DNA of 35,950 nt from Candidatus Microgenomates bacterium (GTDB lineage: Bacteria > Patescibacteriota > Microgenomatia > UBA1406 > GWC2-37-13): positions 1-35,950 of the forward strand of contig JAHFKS010000009.1 in NCBI GenBank assembly GCA_023245215.1, read 5' to 3'. Under the pieces are notes generated by a model. That model searched no databases, was not told where the DNA came from, and saw only the letters and a program-made list of their open reading frames with translations. This document shows positions 22,954 through 31,131 of this stretch, piece after piece. The position numbers and the translations under genes were made by a program. Each line of letters starts with the position of its first letter. Position 1 is the stretch's first letter.

Positions 22954-24101
22954 AAATTTAAAGCTTTTATTACTGCTTCGTGCTCGCTCCAAGGATATTC
23001 TGTTTTTCCCCGGCACAAGCTCTTTTCATGTGATTTCCCGGTCAGAACTACTGCGTCGCCTTTTTTTGCCATGGCAATTGCTTTGAATATTGCCTGTTCG
23101 CGGTTGATGATTACTTTATAGGGTCGGTCATTTTCTATACCGGAAATAATCTGTTTACAGATATCTTCAGGTTTTTCAGTCCGGAAGTCTTCTTCAGTCA
23201 AAATAATTTGATCCGCATATTTGCTGCTCATCAATCCCATAAGCGGCCTCTTGGTGAAATCTCTTAACCCGGCCGAACCGAAAACGTGAATAAGTTTTCC
23301 GCCTTTTTTTAAATATTTTTTCCTTATCTCCGGGAGGAGATTGGCAAAAGCATTGGGCGTGTGGGCAAAGTCGATGATTACTTTAAAGCCTTTGTCATAA
23401 ACAAGCTCCAATCTGCCTTTTGGAAGTTTAAAAGTCGACATCCCCCTCAATATTTCCTCATCGTTTAGCCCTAATTGTTTGCAGACTGTATAAGCGGCCG
23501 AATAGTTATATTGATTAAATTTTGTCAATGAAGGCAGCTCGTCTAAAATTTTTAATTTTGAATTATATTTCTGACTTTTTCCTTTTAACTTTTGACTTAA
23601 GTAACTGAATGATTCGTCGTCTTCGTTGACTATGCTGATTTTAGCCATCTCCAACAGACTGACTTTTGTCCGTAAATATTCTTCATAGTCTTTATGATAA
23701 TCCAAGTGCTCGTGGGTGACGTTAGTCAGGACGCCAATTTCATAAATAATACCCCAGACGCGGTTCTGGTCCAGAGCGTGGGATGTCGTTTCCAAAATAA
23801 AATATTCGTCTTTATTATCAGCTGACTGTTTTAAAAATTTTTCCAGGGAAAACGGAGAGGGAGTCGTCACGTGAAAACCAATATCATATTCCTTTCCGGC
23901 GATTGAAGCGTAAACCGATGAAACATAAGAAACCTTGCGGTTAGTGCTTTTCAAAATGTGGGCGATGAGATGAGTCGTGGTAGTTTTTCCGTCGGTTCCA
24001 GTTACTCCGATTACTTTGAGGCGCCGCGAAGGAAAACCATATATGATATTTGCCAATATGGCTTGAAACAAATGGTAAACGTTTTTTAACTTTTGAAACA
24101 T
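22950..24101 (-). CDS. murE: MurE-type UDP-MurNAc-tripeptide ligase, short form lacking the N-terminal domain
   Basis: A Mur ligase of 383 aa from the chosen start. The ATP loop GTDGKTTT is already at residues 35-42, whereas in usual MurE it is near 110, so the N-terminal UDP-binding domain is missing. Central features are FHVTTPSPFSLEKFL, ETTSHALDQNRVWG and THEHLDYHKDYEEYL. The C-terminal domain has FAHTPNAF and HVFGSAGLRDFTKRPLMG. The DNPR-like specificity motif reads EDFR, so the amino acid added (meso-DAP, Lys or other) cannot be assigned. I start at ATG 24101, one base after the ftsI stop (TAA-T-ATG). A longer frame from 24155 overlaps ftsI by 53 bp and still would not restore the domain. 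Confidence 0.85.
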   Translation of the reverse strand: MFQKLKNVYHLFQAILANIIYGFPSRRLKVIGVTGTDGKTTTTHLIAHILKSTNRKVSYVSSVYASIAGKEYDIGFHVTTPSPFSLEKFLKQSADNKDEYFILETTSHALDQNRVWGIIYEIGVLTNVTHEHLDYHKDYEEYLRTKVSLLEMAKISIVNEDDESFSYLSQKLKGKSQKYNSKLKILDELPSLTKFNQYNYSAAYTVCKQLGLNDEEILRGMSTFKLPKGRLELVYDKGFKVIIDFAHTPNAFANLLPEIRKKYLKKGGKLIHVFGSAGLRDFTKRPLMGLMSSKYADQIILTEEDFRTEKPEDICKQIISGIENDRPYKVIINREQAIFKAIAMAKKGDAVVLTGKSHEKSLCRGKTEYPWSEHEAVIKALNL

Positions 24102-24102
24102 A

Positions 24103-25761
24103 TTATTGGCTTGGTGATATGCCATAGTATACAATAAGGTCTTTGGCGATCTCAAAAAAAGTCGGCGCTGCCGTCTCTGACCCCCAGGGCGACGTCTGCG
24201 GCTCCTTATATATAACTAAGGCTATAAACTTCGGTTTGTCAACCGGTGCAAAACCTATAAACGAAGCGTTTGTTTTTGAAGGGTCATAATGACCCTGGAT
24301 AGGCACCTGGGCCGTCCCGGTTTTTCCGCCGATTTTATAACCTTGCGGCCTGTCCCATTTTGCTTCGGCATTTTCAACAGTTGAAGTGAGCATTTTTTTG
24401 ATTATCTCCGAAGTAAAGTCAGAGATGACTTTCTTTTCCAATTTCGGCCGGATTTTTATCTCTTCTTTTTGGGATAAGATTTTGTCAACAACATACGGCT
24501 TCATCAAGTTGCCTCCATTGATAAGGGAAGCAAAAGCCCTCAGCATCTGCATTGGTGTTATAGCAATCCCCTGTCCGAATGTAACAGTGGAAAAATCAAT
24601 CGGATACCAATTCGACTCAGGTTTTATATAGCTCGAATTTTCCCCTTGTAAATCAATGCCCGTCGGTTCACCCAACCCATATTTTTCCAAATACTGGTAA
24701 ATCTTGTCTTTGCCGAGTTTTTCACCGACATAGACCATGCCGACGTTTGAGGATTTTTCGAGAATCCTCGTCATTGATATTTTTCCTTCGTACTTGTCAT
24801 CCCAGGTTTTTATTTTATATTCACCGATGGTGACCGGACCGTCCTCCTGATAAGTATCCTGCGGCTTTATTTTTTTCTCCTCGATGGCGGCTGCCATAAT
24901 GAGCGGTTTAAAGATTGACCCTGGCTCATAAAGGTCAGAAACTGTCGGATTTTTAAAATAGTCTTCTGAAAATTGATAGTATTTATCCACGTCATAATCA
25001 GGAAGACAGACTAAAGAAAGGATGGCCATCGTATTCGGGTCGGCAATGATGACGCAGCCCTGTTTTGCCTTATATTTTTCAATCCCTTCCAGCAGCCTTT
25101 TTTTGGCAATTTCCTGAACGGTTTTGTCTATTGTCAGCACCAGGTCCCGGCCGTTTTCGGGGTCGACTTTGTTTTGCACCCCGATAAAAATAGGATGTCC
25201 GTTGAGGTCTCTTTCCGATTCAAGCAAACCCGGCAGGCCGTTGAGATCCTGGTTGTAAAATCCTTCAACTCCGAAATAACCAGTGTCTTCACCCAGCTTG
25301 TCTTTGCCGACAAATCCCAGTAAGTGGGCTGACAATGACGCTTCCGGATAAAAACGTTTCATCTGTTGTTCAAAACCGATTCCGGAAATGTTTAAGCCTG
25401 CTATTTCCTTTTTTTTGTTTTCATCAATGCCGCTGACGATGGCAATCCAGTCTTTGGTTTCGTCAATCTTTGCTTCAAGGGAAGCCTCCGGCATTTCCAG
25501 CTTGTCGCTCAAAAATCGCGTCAATTTTAATTTATCGGTGATTTTTTTTGGCTCGAGATAAACAAGATAGCTGTTTTGATTTAAGGCGAGCGGAGTGAGA
25601 TTCCGGTCAAAAATCTTTCCTCTTTCCGGGTGGAGTTTTTGCGACCTAAGATAAAGATCCTGGCTGACTTTAAAAGGTGATAGGATTTGCAGGAAAAAAA
25701 GTTTAACTATTATCAGTAAATATAAAATAAGGAATCCTATAAACAGCAGTTTCGTCTTCAT
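24103..25761 (-). CDS. ftsI: FtsI/PBP2b septal transpeptidase
   Basis: The 552-aa class B penicillin-binding protein cross-links septal peptidoglycan. An N-terminal membrane helix (about 5-25) is followed by the dimerisation region with HPERGKIFDRNLTPLA. In the transpeptidase domain the active site is S282-I-F-K285 in YEPGSIFKP, the second motif SSN is 337-339 and the third is K480-T-G in GGKTGTAQVP. There are no PASTA repeats. It overlaps ftsL by ATGA and is followed by murE after one base. FtsW, its polymerase partner, is in the second half of the cluster. Confidence 0.96.
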   Translation of the reverse strand: MKTKLLFIGFLILYLLIIVKLFFLQILSPFKVSQDLYLRSQKLHPERGKIFDRNLTPLALNQNSYLVYLEPKKITDKLKLTRFLSDKLEMPEASLEAKIDETKDWIAIVSGIDENKKKEIAGLNISGIGFEQQMKRFYPEASLSAHLLGFVGKDKLGEDTGYFGVEGFYNQDLNGLPGLLESERDLNGHPIFIGVQNKVDPENGRDLVLTIDKTVQEIAKKRLLEGIEKYKAKQGCVIIADPNTMAILSLVCLPDYDVDKYYQFSEDYFKNPTVSDLYEPGSIFKPLIMAAAIEEKKIKPQDTYQEDGPVTIGEYKIKTWDDKYEGKISMTRILEKSSNVGMVYVGEKLGKDKIYQYLEKYGLGEPTGIDLQGENSSYIKPESNWYPIDFSTVTFGQGIAITPMQMLRAFASLINGGNLMKPYVVDKILSQKEEIKIRPKLEKKVISDFTSEIIKKMLTSTVENAEAKWDRPQGYKIGGKTGTAQVPIQGHYDPSKTNASFIGFAPVDKPKFIALVIYKEPQTSPWGSETAAPTFFEIAKDLIVYYGISPSQ

Positions 25762-26039
25762 TGATTGGGAACAAAAGCATAAATTAATTTTTCCAGATAA
25801 CTCGGCTGTGATTTTTTGGTGAAATCAAGGCGCTCGGCTAATTTTTGGGCATATTGGAGTGAGCTTAAATGTGAAAGCTCGGTTTCCAAATTTAAATTTT
25901 CGTGGTGGATTTTATCGATTTTTGTTTCATAGGAAGAAATCTCCGTACCCAGTTTGATGGACGAATAAAACAAAAAAATATTTCCTATTAATAAACCCAG
26001 CATCACGAGTCCGATCACGGATTTTATAAATGATTTCAT
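25758..26039 (-). CDS. ftsL: FtsL-like divisome protein
   Basis: A 93-aa bitopic protein. The transmembrane helix spans about residues 7-26 (SVIGLVMLGLLIGNIFLFYS), then a coiled-coil-like stretch (about 33-70) with regular Leu/Ile spacing and a short C-terminal tail. Size, topology and location between rsmH and ftsI identify FtsL, although its sequence is poorly conserved in general. It overlaps both neighbours by 4 bp (ATGA on each side). FtsB is not seen in the window. Confidence 0.85.
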   Translation of the reverse strand: MKSFIKSVIGLVMLGLLIGNIFLFYSSIKLGTEISSYETKIDKIHHENLNLETELSHLSSLQYAQKLAERLDFTKKSQPSYLEKLIYAFVPNQ

Positions 26040-26848
26040 ATTATTATAGTTCTCAACTTGGCGCTCCGTTCAAACGACCGTAAACCTCTAATTGGTTTCT
26101 TGTCTAAAAGTTTCAGCTGATTATTTCTGGTAAAATTTTTAACGATTCTGTCTTCAAGCGAATGAAAAGTAACGACAACGATTTTTCCTTCTTTTTTTAA
26201 AATCTTAACCGCTCCTGCCAAACCCTGCCTTAGATTTTCGAATTCTTGGTTTACTTCAATCCTTAAAGCCTGAAAAATTCTCGCATAGATAGTCTTACTT
26301 TGAAAACCGGCGGCGCGGTCTATGGCTTTGAGCAAATCCCCAACCGTATCCATTCTTCTTGACGCCTTTACTTCTATAGCAATCTGCTTAGATTTAATCT
26401 CTTCAGAGTTCGCTGCAAATATCTGGTAAAGCTCTTCAACTGACGACCTTTTTACTAAATCTCTTGCTGTAACTTCATTTTCCAAATCCATCCTCATATC
26501 CAACGGGTCGTCAAGCAATTTATAAGAAAATCCCCGGCCAGGTTGATTTATCTGGCCCATTGACAGACCCAAATCAAAAACAACTCCGTCAACCGGGAAA
26601 AAACTGTTTTCTTTGGCGATCTTTTCTATTTCGGCAAAATTTCCTTGAACCAGCTTCAAACCCGTTAACCCGTTAACTTTAAAGTTTTCCAACTGTCTCT
26701 TATCTAAATCTATCGCCAAAACTTTTCCCCCTCTTTTTAAAATCTCTTTTGTATAGCTTCCTTCACCGTATGTCGAATCTATATAAAGGCCGTCTTTTTT
26801 GACGTCTAACCTTTCAATCGCTTGTTGTAAAAGTACTGGTGTGTGCAT
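26036..26848 (-). CDS. rsmH: 16S rRNA (cytosine-1402-N4) methyltransferase RsmH
   Basis: A 270-aa SAM-dependent methyltransferase that modifies C1402 in the ribosomal P site. It begins MHTPVLLQQAIERL, the canonical RsmH start. The SAM loop is YIDSTYGEGSYTKEIL, and VVFDLGLSMGQIN, GRGFSYKLLDDPLDMRMD, ARIFQALRIEVNQE and VVTFHSLEDRIVK are all diagnostic. I use ATG 26848, which overlaps the end of mraZ by 35 bp. A frame from 26902 would add 18 residues not found in the family. It lies in its usual position after mraZ. Confidence 0.96.
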   Translation of the reverse strand: MHTPVLLQQAIERLDVKKDGLYIDSTYGEGSYTKEILKRGGKVLAIDLDKRQLENFKVNGLTGLKLVQGNFAEIEKIAKENSFFPVDGVVFDLGLSMGQINQPGRGFSYKLLDDPLDMRMDLENEVTARDLVKRSSVEELYQIFAANSEEIKSKQIAIEVKASRRMDTVGDLLKAIDRAAGFQSKTIYARIFQALRIEVNQEFENLRQGLAGAVKILKKEGKIVVVTFHSLEDRIVKNFTRNNQLKLLDKKPIRGLRSFERSAKLRTIII

Positions 26849-27221
26849 ATTTTTCCCATTTTTTTTGATTCCAAATTTCAAAATGATCCCCGACCCCGAC
26901 AATTGCTGCTTTATCGTTCAACCCGGAATAGCTTAAAAGATTTTTTGGAATTATAAACCTACCTTGGTCGTCAATTTCCAGATAAACAATTGCGGAAAAA
27001 AGAAATCTTTGTTTTTTTAAATTCTCTTTGTCTAGAAGAGAGCTTTGGAATAGATTTTTTGCTCTGTTTTCCCAATCTTCTTTGTCATAACCAGACAAAC
27101 AAAAATCAAATCCTTTTGTTAGAATAAAGGTATTGCCCTTGAGAAGTTCCCGTAGTCTTTTGGGCAAGACCAGGCGTCCAGGGGAAGTGAATGATAGTTG
27201 ATATTCACCAAAAAACACCAT
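26814..27221 (-). CDS. mraZ: Transcriptional regulator MraZ
   Basis: A 135-aa protein with two SpoVT/AbrB-like swapped-hairpin domains. The first has YQLSFTSPGRLVLPKRLREL and the second YLEIDDQGRFIIPKNLLSYS, both with the D/S-x-x-GR-x-x-x-P core. In other bacteria MraZ forms a ring and represses or activates the dcw operon by binding short G-rich repeats next to its own promoter. Such repeats with 10-bp spacing are present here and even include the start codon. It is the first gene of the minus-strand cluster. Its promoter is consensus-like, with the -10 box ending 8 nt before the ATG. Confidence 0.96.
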   Translation of the reverse strand: MVFFGEYQLSFTSPGRLVLPKRLRELLKGNTFILTKGFDFCLSGYDKEDWENRAKNLFQSSLLDKENLKKQRFLFSAIVYLEIDDQGRFIIPKNLLSYSGLNDKAAIVGVGDHFEIWNQKKWEKYAHTSTFTTSD

Positions 27222-27249
27222 ATAAAACCATTATTCACCAATTTAACCA
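27201..27249. promoter_or_regulatory. MraZ operator: four TGGTG/TGGTT repeats at exact 10-bp spacing plus a fifth at 9 bp
   Basis: On the plus strand CACCA ends at 27210, 27220 and 27240, and AACCA ends at 27230, so four repeats fall exactly 10 bp apart. A fifth ACCA ends at 27249, 9 bp on. Read on the mraZ strand these are TGGTG, TGGTT, TGGTG, TGGTG. Known MraZ boxes are TGGGN-type repeats spaced by 5 nt (10-bp period), so the geometry matches with a changed last G. The row covers the -10 box, the transcription start and the first codons of mraZ; the ATG itself is part of one repeat. It also lies within 75 bp of the divergent murJ start. Confidence 0.8.
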
Positions 27250-27258
27250 GGATGTCAA
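27230..27258 (-). promoter_or_regulatory. Promoter of mraZ and the dcw cluster
   Basis: A consensus -35 box TTGACA (minus strand 27258-27253) and a -10 box AATAAT (27235-27230) are 17 bp apart. The -10 box ends 8 nt before the ATG at 27221, implying a leaderless mraZ mRNA. The -10 box overlaps a TGGTG repeat, so MraZ binding would block RNA polymerase. Confidence 0.7.
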
Positions 27259-27274
27259 GGGGTAAAACATAACT

Positions 27275-28903
27275 ATGGAGCGACTGATCAAAACAACTTC
27301 GAATTTTATATTCTCAAAACAAAAGAGCATTTTTTCTTCGGCGATGCTCATCTCTTCAATGATAGTTTTGACCAGTCTTTCCGGTTTCCTCCGCTACAGA
27401 ATACTGGCCGGATACTTTGCCAAAGAACAGCTTGATATTTTTTTCGCTTCTTTCAGGATTCCGGACCTGATCTTTGAAATACTCATTACCGGCGCCCTGA
27501 CGACAACTTTTATACCCATATTTCTTAAGTACAAATCGAATAAGAATGACTTGAGTAATAATATCTCTTCGATAATTAACTTTATCCTGCTTTTTTTGAC
27601 TGTTTTTATTGTCGTGGCGTCGTTTTTCCTCGACAGGATTATTCCTTTTCTGACTCCCGGATACGGGCCGGACAAAATGGAAAAAATAGTTGTCTTCTCG
27701 CGGCTGCTTTTGGTCGGCCAGCTGCCTTTTTTCGTTTTGGGCAATTTTCTGACGGGAATAGGCCAGGCCAACAAAACCTTTTTTCTTTCCGCCCTGGCGC
27801 CTGTAGTCTATAACCTTTCCATCATCATCACTACGGTAGTCTTATATCAAAGCCTGTCTTTATCTGCGCCAATCTGGGGAGTGATAATCGGCGCAGTTCT
27901 TCTCTTTATAATCCAAATACCGCTCCTTTTTAATTCTGATTTCAATTACCGGTTTATCCTGAAAAAAACCCAAGGGCTGGTAGAATTCATCAGACTCGTT
28001 ATCCCAAGGGCTTTCACAATAATTGTCGCCCAGATTGATGCGACAATCGACTTAACTTTGGCGACTCTTTTGGGAAGCGGGGCTTACACCGTTTTTTATC
28101 TGGCCCAGCACCTCCAGCTCCTGCCCGTATCAGTCATCGGCATCGCCTTTGGCCAGGCTTCTCTGCCCTATTTGACGGAAATTTACCAGGAAAAGAAGAC
28201 CGAACAGTTCAAAAAAATCATCACTGATTCTCTCTTGAGCATTTTTTTTCTCACCATTCCCCTTGCTTTGTTTTTTATATTCGCAAGGACACCCCTGATC
28301 CGGCTATTCTTCGGCGGCCAGAAGTTTGACTGGGACGCTACAGTACAAACCGCCGTCACTCTTTCTTATTTTTCCCTGGCTCTGCCGTTCCACGCCGTCT
28401 ACTATCTTTTAACGCGCTGTTTTTATGCCATTATGGACAGCCGGACGCCTTTCTATATCGGTTTTATCTCGATTATTATAAATACGGCTTTGAGCCTTTT
28501 ATTTATTTTCTATTTCCACCTGCCCATCTGGTCTTTGGCGATTTCTTTTTCCGTATCAATGATTATTAACTCTACTTCTCTTTTTATAATTCTTTGGAAA
28601 AGGACTTCCGGCTTTAATCTCTTTTTTCTCACGGGCGAGCTTTCAAAAATGGCTTTTGCCGGGGGCATAGCCGCCATCGGCTCTTATTGGCTGATGAGAT
28701 TGCTTGACGGACTTATATTTGATACATCCTTCACTATGAATGTTTTCTTTCTCCTTGCCGTTACTTTTTCTGCTTTTATAGGCCTATACTTATTCATAGC
28801 CTGGACAATAAATGTCAGGGAAATTTACCTTGTCAGCAAGCTGATGTTGAAAGCGCAGGAGTACCAAAAAAAGATTACCGAACTTTATACTCATTATGAA
28901 TAA
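27275..28903 (+). CDS. murJ: Lipid II flippase MurJ
   Basis: A 542-aa polytopic membrane protein of the MOP superfamily (MviN/MurJ), about 14 helices, that moves lipid II to the outer face. Family features are SGFLRYRILAGYFA near the N-terminus (R residues of the central cavity), FFASFRIPDLIFEILITGAL, TPGYGPDKM, GVIIGAVLLFIIQIPLL and YFSLALPFHAVYYLLTRCFYA with MDSRTPFYIG. It is divergent from mraZ and shares the 53-bp intergenic region with the MraZ repeats, so co-regulation is possible. TAAAAC 6 nt before the ATG may be its -10 box. Its end overlaps the next gene by 8 bp. Confidence 0.95.
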   Translation: MERLIKTTSNFIFSKQKSIFSSAMLISSMIVLTSLSGFLRYRILAGYFAKEQLDIFFASFRIPDLIFEILITGALTTTFIPIFLKYKSNKNDLSNNISSIINFILLFLTVFIVVASFFLDRIIPFLTPGYGPDKMEKIVVFSRLLLVGQLPFFVLGNFLTGIGQANKTFFLSALAPVVYNLSIIITTVVLYQSLSLSAPIWGVIIGAVLLFIIQIPLLFNSDFNYRFILKKTQGLVEFIRLVIPRAFTIIVAQIDATIDLTLATLLGSGAYTVFYLAQHLQLLPVSVIGIAFGQASLPYLTEIYQEKKTEQFKKIITDSLLSIFFLTIPLALFFIFARTPLIRLFFGGQKFDWDATVQTAVTLSYFSLALPFHAVYYLLTRCFYAIMDSRTPFYIGFISIIINTALSLLFIFYFHLPIWSLAISFSVSMIINSTSLFIILWKRTSGFNLFFLTGELSKMAFAGGIAAIGSYWLMRLLDGLIFDTSFTMNVFFLLAVTFSAFIGLYLFIAWTINVREIYLVSKLMLKAQEYQKKITELYTHYE

Positions 28904-30167
28904 TCAGGACAGTGAAGACGGTGAAAAAATGCTGGCTATAAAAGCCATCCAGAAAAAACTCCTGGGAAAAACTCTTTCCTACCGGGAAATCTATGCAATC
29001 ATGGACGAAATCAGCCATGAAAAACTGACCGATATTTTGACTACTTATTTTGTCGCCTCTTCATTTAGGGAAGGTTATTCGCCGACTGAACTTTATCATT
29101 TCACCAAAGCCATGGTCGAAACAGGGAACAAACTGAAATTCGAGGGCCTGGTCGCCGACAAACATTCGGTCGGGGGCATCGCCGGCACGAGAACGACTAT
29201 GATTATTGTTCCGATTATCGCTGCGGCCGGATTTAAAATACCGAAAATATCCTCGAGGGCAATCACTACACCGGCAGGGACCGCCGACGTCATGGAAGCA
29301 ATTGCAACGGTTGAATTTACTCCACAGGAGCTAAAAAAGATCGTCGAAAAAGTCGGCGCCTGCATCGCCTGGAACGGACGCCTGGGAATCGCCCCGGCCG
29401 ACGACATCATCATCAAGGTTGAAGAACCGCTTTCTTTTGAGTCTTTTGACAAAATTATTATTTCGGTTATGGCCAAAAAAGTCGCCGCCGGGACGACCCA
29501 CTTGGTCCTCGACCTGCCGTACGGAAAAACCGCTAAAATCCGCCACTTCAGCGACGCGGAAAAAGTCTCCAAAAAATTCATCGACCTGGCAAACCGTTTC
29601 AAAATCAAAGCCGCCGTGGACATCAATGAAATGCTCGAACCGGCCGGGCGCGGAATCGGCCCCATCCTCGAAGCCCGCGACGTTCTTTATGTACTCGAAC
29701 AGCACAAGGACAGACCTTTGCGTTTAGAGTCAAAAGCACTTCGATTGAGCGGAATGCTCCTGGAGCTTTGTTATAAAGATAAGAGGATCAAAAAAAACGG
29801 CGAAGACGAAGCCAGGAAAATTCTCGAATCGGGCCAAGCTTTAAAAAAATTCCGGGAAATTGTAACCGCCCAAAAGGGAAACAAAAATATTTCTTCGCAC
29901 AGTCTGAAACTCGCTTCTTATAAAAGAGAGATAGAATCTTCTGTTTTTGGTAAAATTAAAGATATTAACAATTATAATTTGAATACGGTCGCCAAAGTTT
30001 TGGGAGCGCCTAAAGACAACCAAGCCGGTATTTATCTTTTGAAGAAGCTCGACCACAACGTTGACAAAAAAGAACCGATGCTGGTAATTTATTCGAGCGA
30101 TAAATACAGACTCAAAGAAGCAGAAGTAACCCTGAAGAATTTACCAATTTTTACCATTGAAAAATAA
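28896..30167 (+). CDS. AMP phosphorylase-like member of the thymidine phosphorylase family (short form)
   Basis: A 423-aa nucleoside/nucleotide phosphorylase. The phosphate-binding segment is DKHSVGGIAGTRTT (88-101), and SSRAITTPAGTADVME (119-134) matches archaeal AMP phosphorylase better than thymidine phosphorylase, which has SGRGLGHTGGTLDKLE there. AMP phosphorylase converts AMP plus phosphate to ribose-1,5-bisphosphate and adenine in the pentose-bisphosphate pathway ending in form II/III RuBisCO, known from archaea and CPR bacteria. The archaeal enzyme has an extra N-terminal domain of about 80 residues that is absent here. RuBisCO and the R15P isomerase are not in the window. The start overlaps murJ by 8 bp; codon 12 is another Met. 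mltG follows without a gap. Confidence 0.8.
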   Translation: MNNQDSEDGEKMLAIKAIQKKLLGKTLSYREIYAIMDEISHEKLTDILTTYFVASSFREGYSPTELYHFTKAMVETGNKLKFEGLVADKHSVGGIAGTRTTMIIVPIIAAAGFKIPKISSRAITTPAGTADVMEAIATVEFTPQELKKIVEKVGACIAWNGRLGIAPADDIIIKVEEPLSFESFDKIIISVMAKKVAAGTTHLVLDLPYGKTAKIRHFSDAEKVSKKFIDLANRFKIKAAVDINEMLEPAGRGIGPILEARDVLYVLEQHKDRPLRLESKALRLSGMLLELCYKDKRIKKNGEDEARKILESGQALKKFREIVTAQKGNKNISSHSLKLASYKREIESSVFGKIKDINNYNLNTVAKVLGAPKDNQAGIYLLKKLDHNVDKKEPMLVIYSSDKYRLKEAEVTLKNLPIFTIEK

Positions 30168-31130
30168 ATGAAAAAAGGACCAGTAATATTTTTCGTTCTA
30201 TTAATCCTAACAGTATTTTTTTATCTTTTTTATATGCAGGGAACCCTGGCATTCAACAAAGCCGACAAATCAACAAAAATATTTGTCATCAATCCCGGCG
30301 ACCCGCTCCAGAAAATTGTCGACAACCTGGATAAAGAAGACCTCATCCGCAGCAAGCTGGTTTTTTACCTTGTGGTTAAACAACTCGGGCTGGAAAGAAT
30401 CATCCAGGCTGGAGACTTCCGCCTTTCTCCGGCAATGAACGCCTACGACATTGCCAGGAACCTGACTCACGGCACCCTAGACGTTTGGGTGACTTTAATC
30501 GAAGGAACTAGAAAAGAAGAAATGGCGCAAATAATAGGAAAACGGCTGGAAATCCCTGAGGTCGAATTCATTCAAAACGCCCAGGAAGGGTACCTTTTTC
30601 CCGACACATATCTCATGCCGAAAGACGCCACTGCCGGAAGCGTGATTTCGATATTAGAAAATAATTACAAGCAGAAATTCTCGCTTGAACTCAAACAAAA
30701 AGCACTTCGCAGCGGCCTGTCGGAAAAAGAAGTTATCACGCTTGCGTCCATTGTCGAAAAAGAAGCCAGACACGAAGCTGACAAAAAAACTGTCGCCAGC
30801 ATTCTTTTGAAGAGGCTCGACGCCGACTGGCCATTACAGGTCGACGCAACAATCCAATACGCATTGGGATACCAGGCGCAGGACAAAAGCTGGTGGAAAA
30901 AAGAACTGTCGCTCGATGACCTGGCAATTAATTCGCCATATAATTCATATAAAAACAAGGGTCTGCCGCCGACGCCTATCTGCAATCCCGGTTTGACATC
31001 AATAACAGCTGTTGTCGACGCCGACAAAAATACGCCTTACTGGTATTATATGTCTGACAAAAAAGGCAGCATGCACTATGCAACAACAATCGAAGAACAC
31101 AATGCAAACGTAAAGAAGTATCTGCAATAA
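30168..31130 (+). CDS. mltG: Endolytic murein transglycosylase MltG (YceG-like)
   Basis: A 320-aa bitopic protein with one N-terminal membrane helix (about 5-23) and an outside catalytic domain. A LysM-like subdomain (about 38-100, IFVINPGDPLQKIVDNLD) precedes the YceG domain with the catalytic Glu197 in LASIVEKEARH. YLFPDTYLMP, VDATIQYALGY, SPYNSYKNKGLPPTPICNPG and the C-terminal YYMSDKKGSMHYATTIEEHN are family hallmarks. MltG cuts growing glycan strands and limits their length. It starts directly after the previous stop (TAA-ATG) and ends one base from the convergent gene. Confidence 0.96.
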   Translation: MKKGPVIFFVLLILTVFFYLFYMQGTLAFNKADKSTKIFVINPGDPLQKIVDNLDKEDLIRSKLVFYLVVKQLGLERIIQAGDFRLSPAMNAYDIARNLTHGTLDVWVTLIEGTRKEEMAQIIGKRLEIPEVEFIQNAQEGYLFPDTYLMPKDATAGSVISILENNYKQKFSLELKQKALRSGLSEKEVITLASIVEKEARHEADKKTVASILLKRLDADWPLQVDATIQYALGYQAQDKSWWKKELSLDDLAINSPYNSYKNKGLPPTPICNPGLTSITAVVDADKNTPYWYYMSDKKGSMHYATTIEEHNANVKKYLQ

Positions 31131-31131
31131 C

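Noticed and set aside
29096-29705. Minus-strand frames opposite the AMP phosphorylase-like gene
   Set aside because: Shadows of a conserved protein; no start signals.
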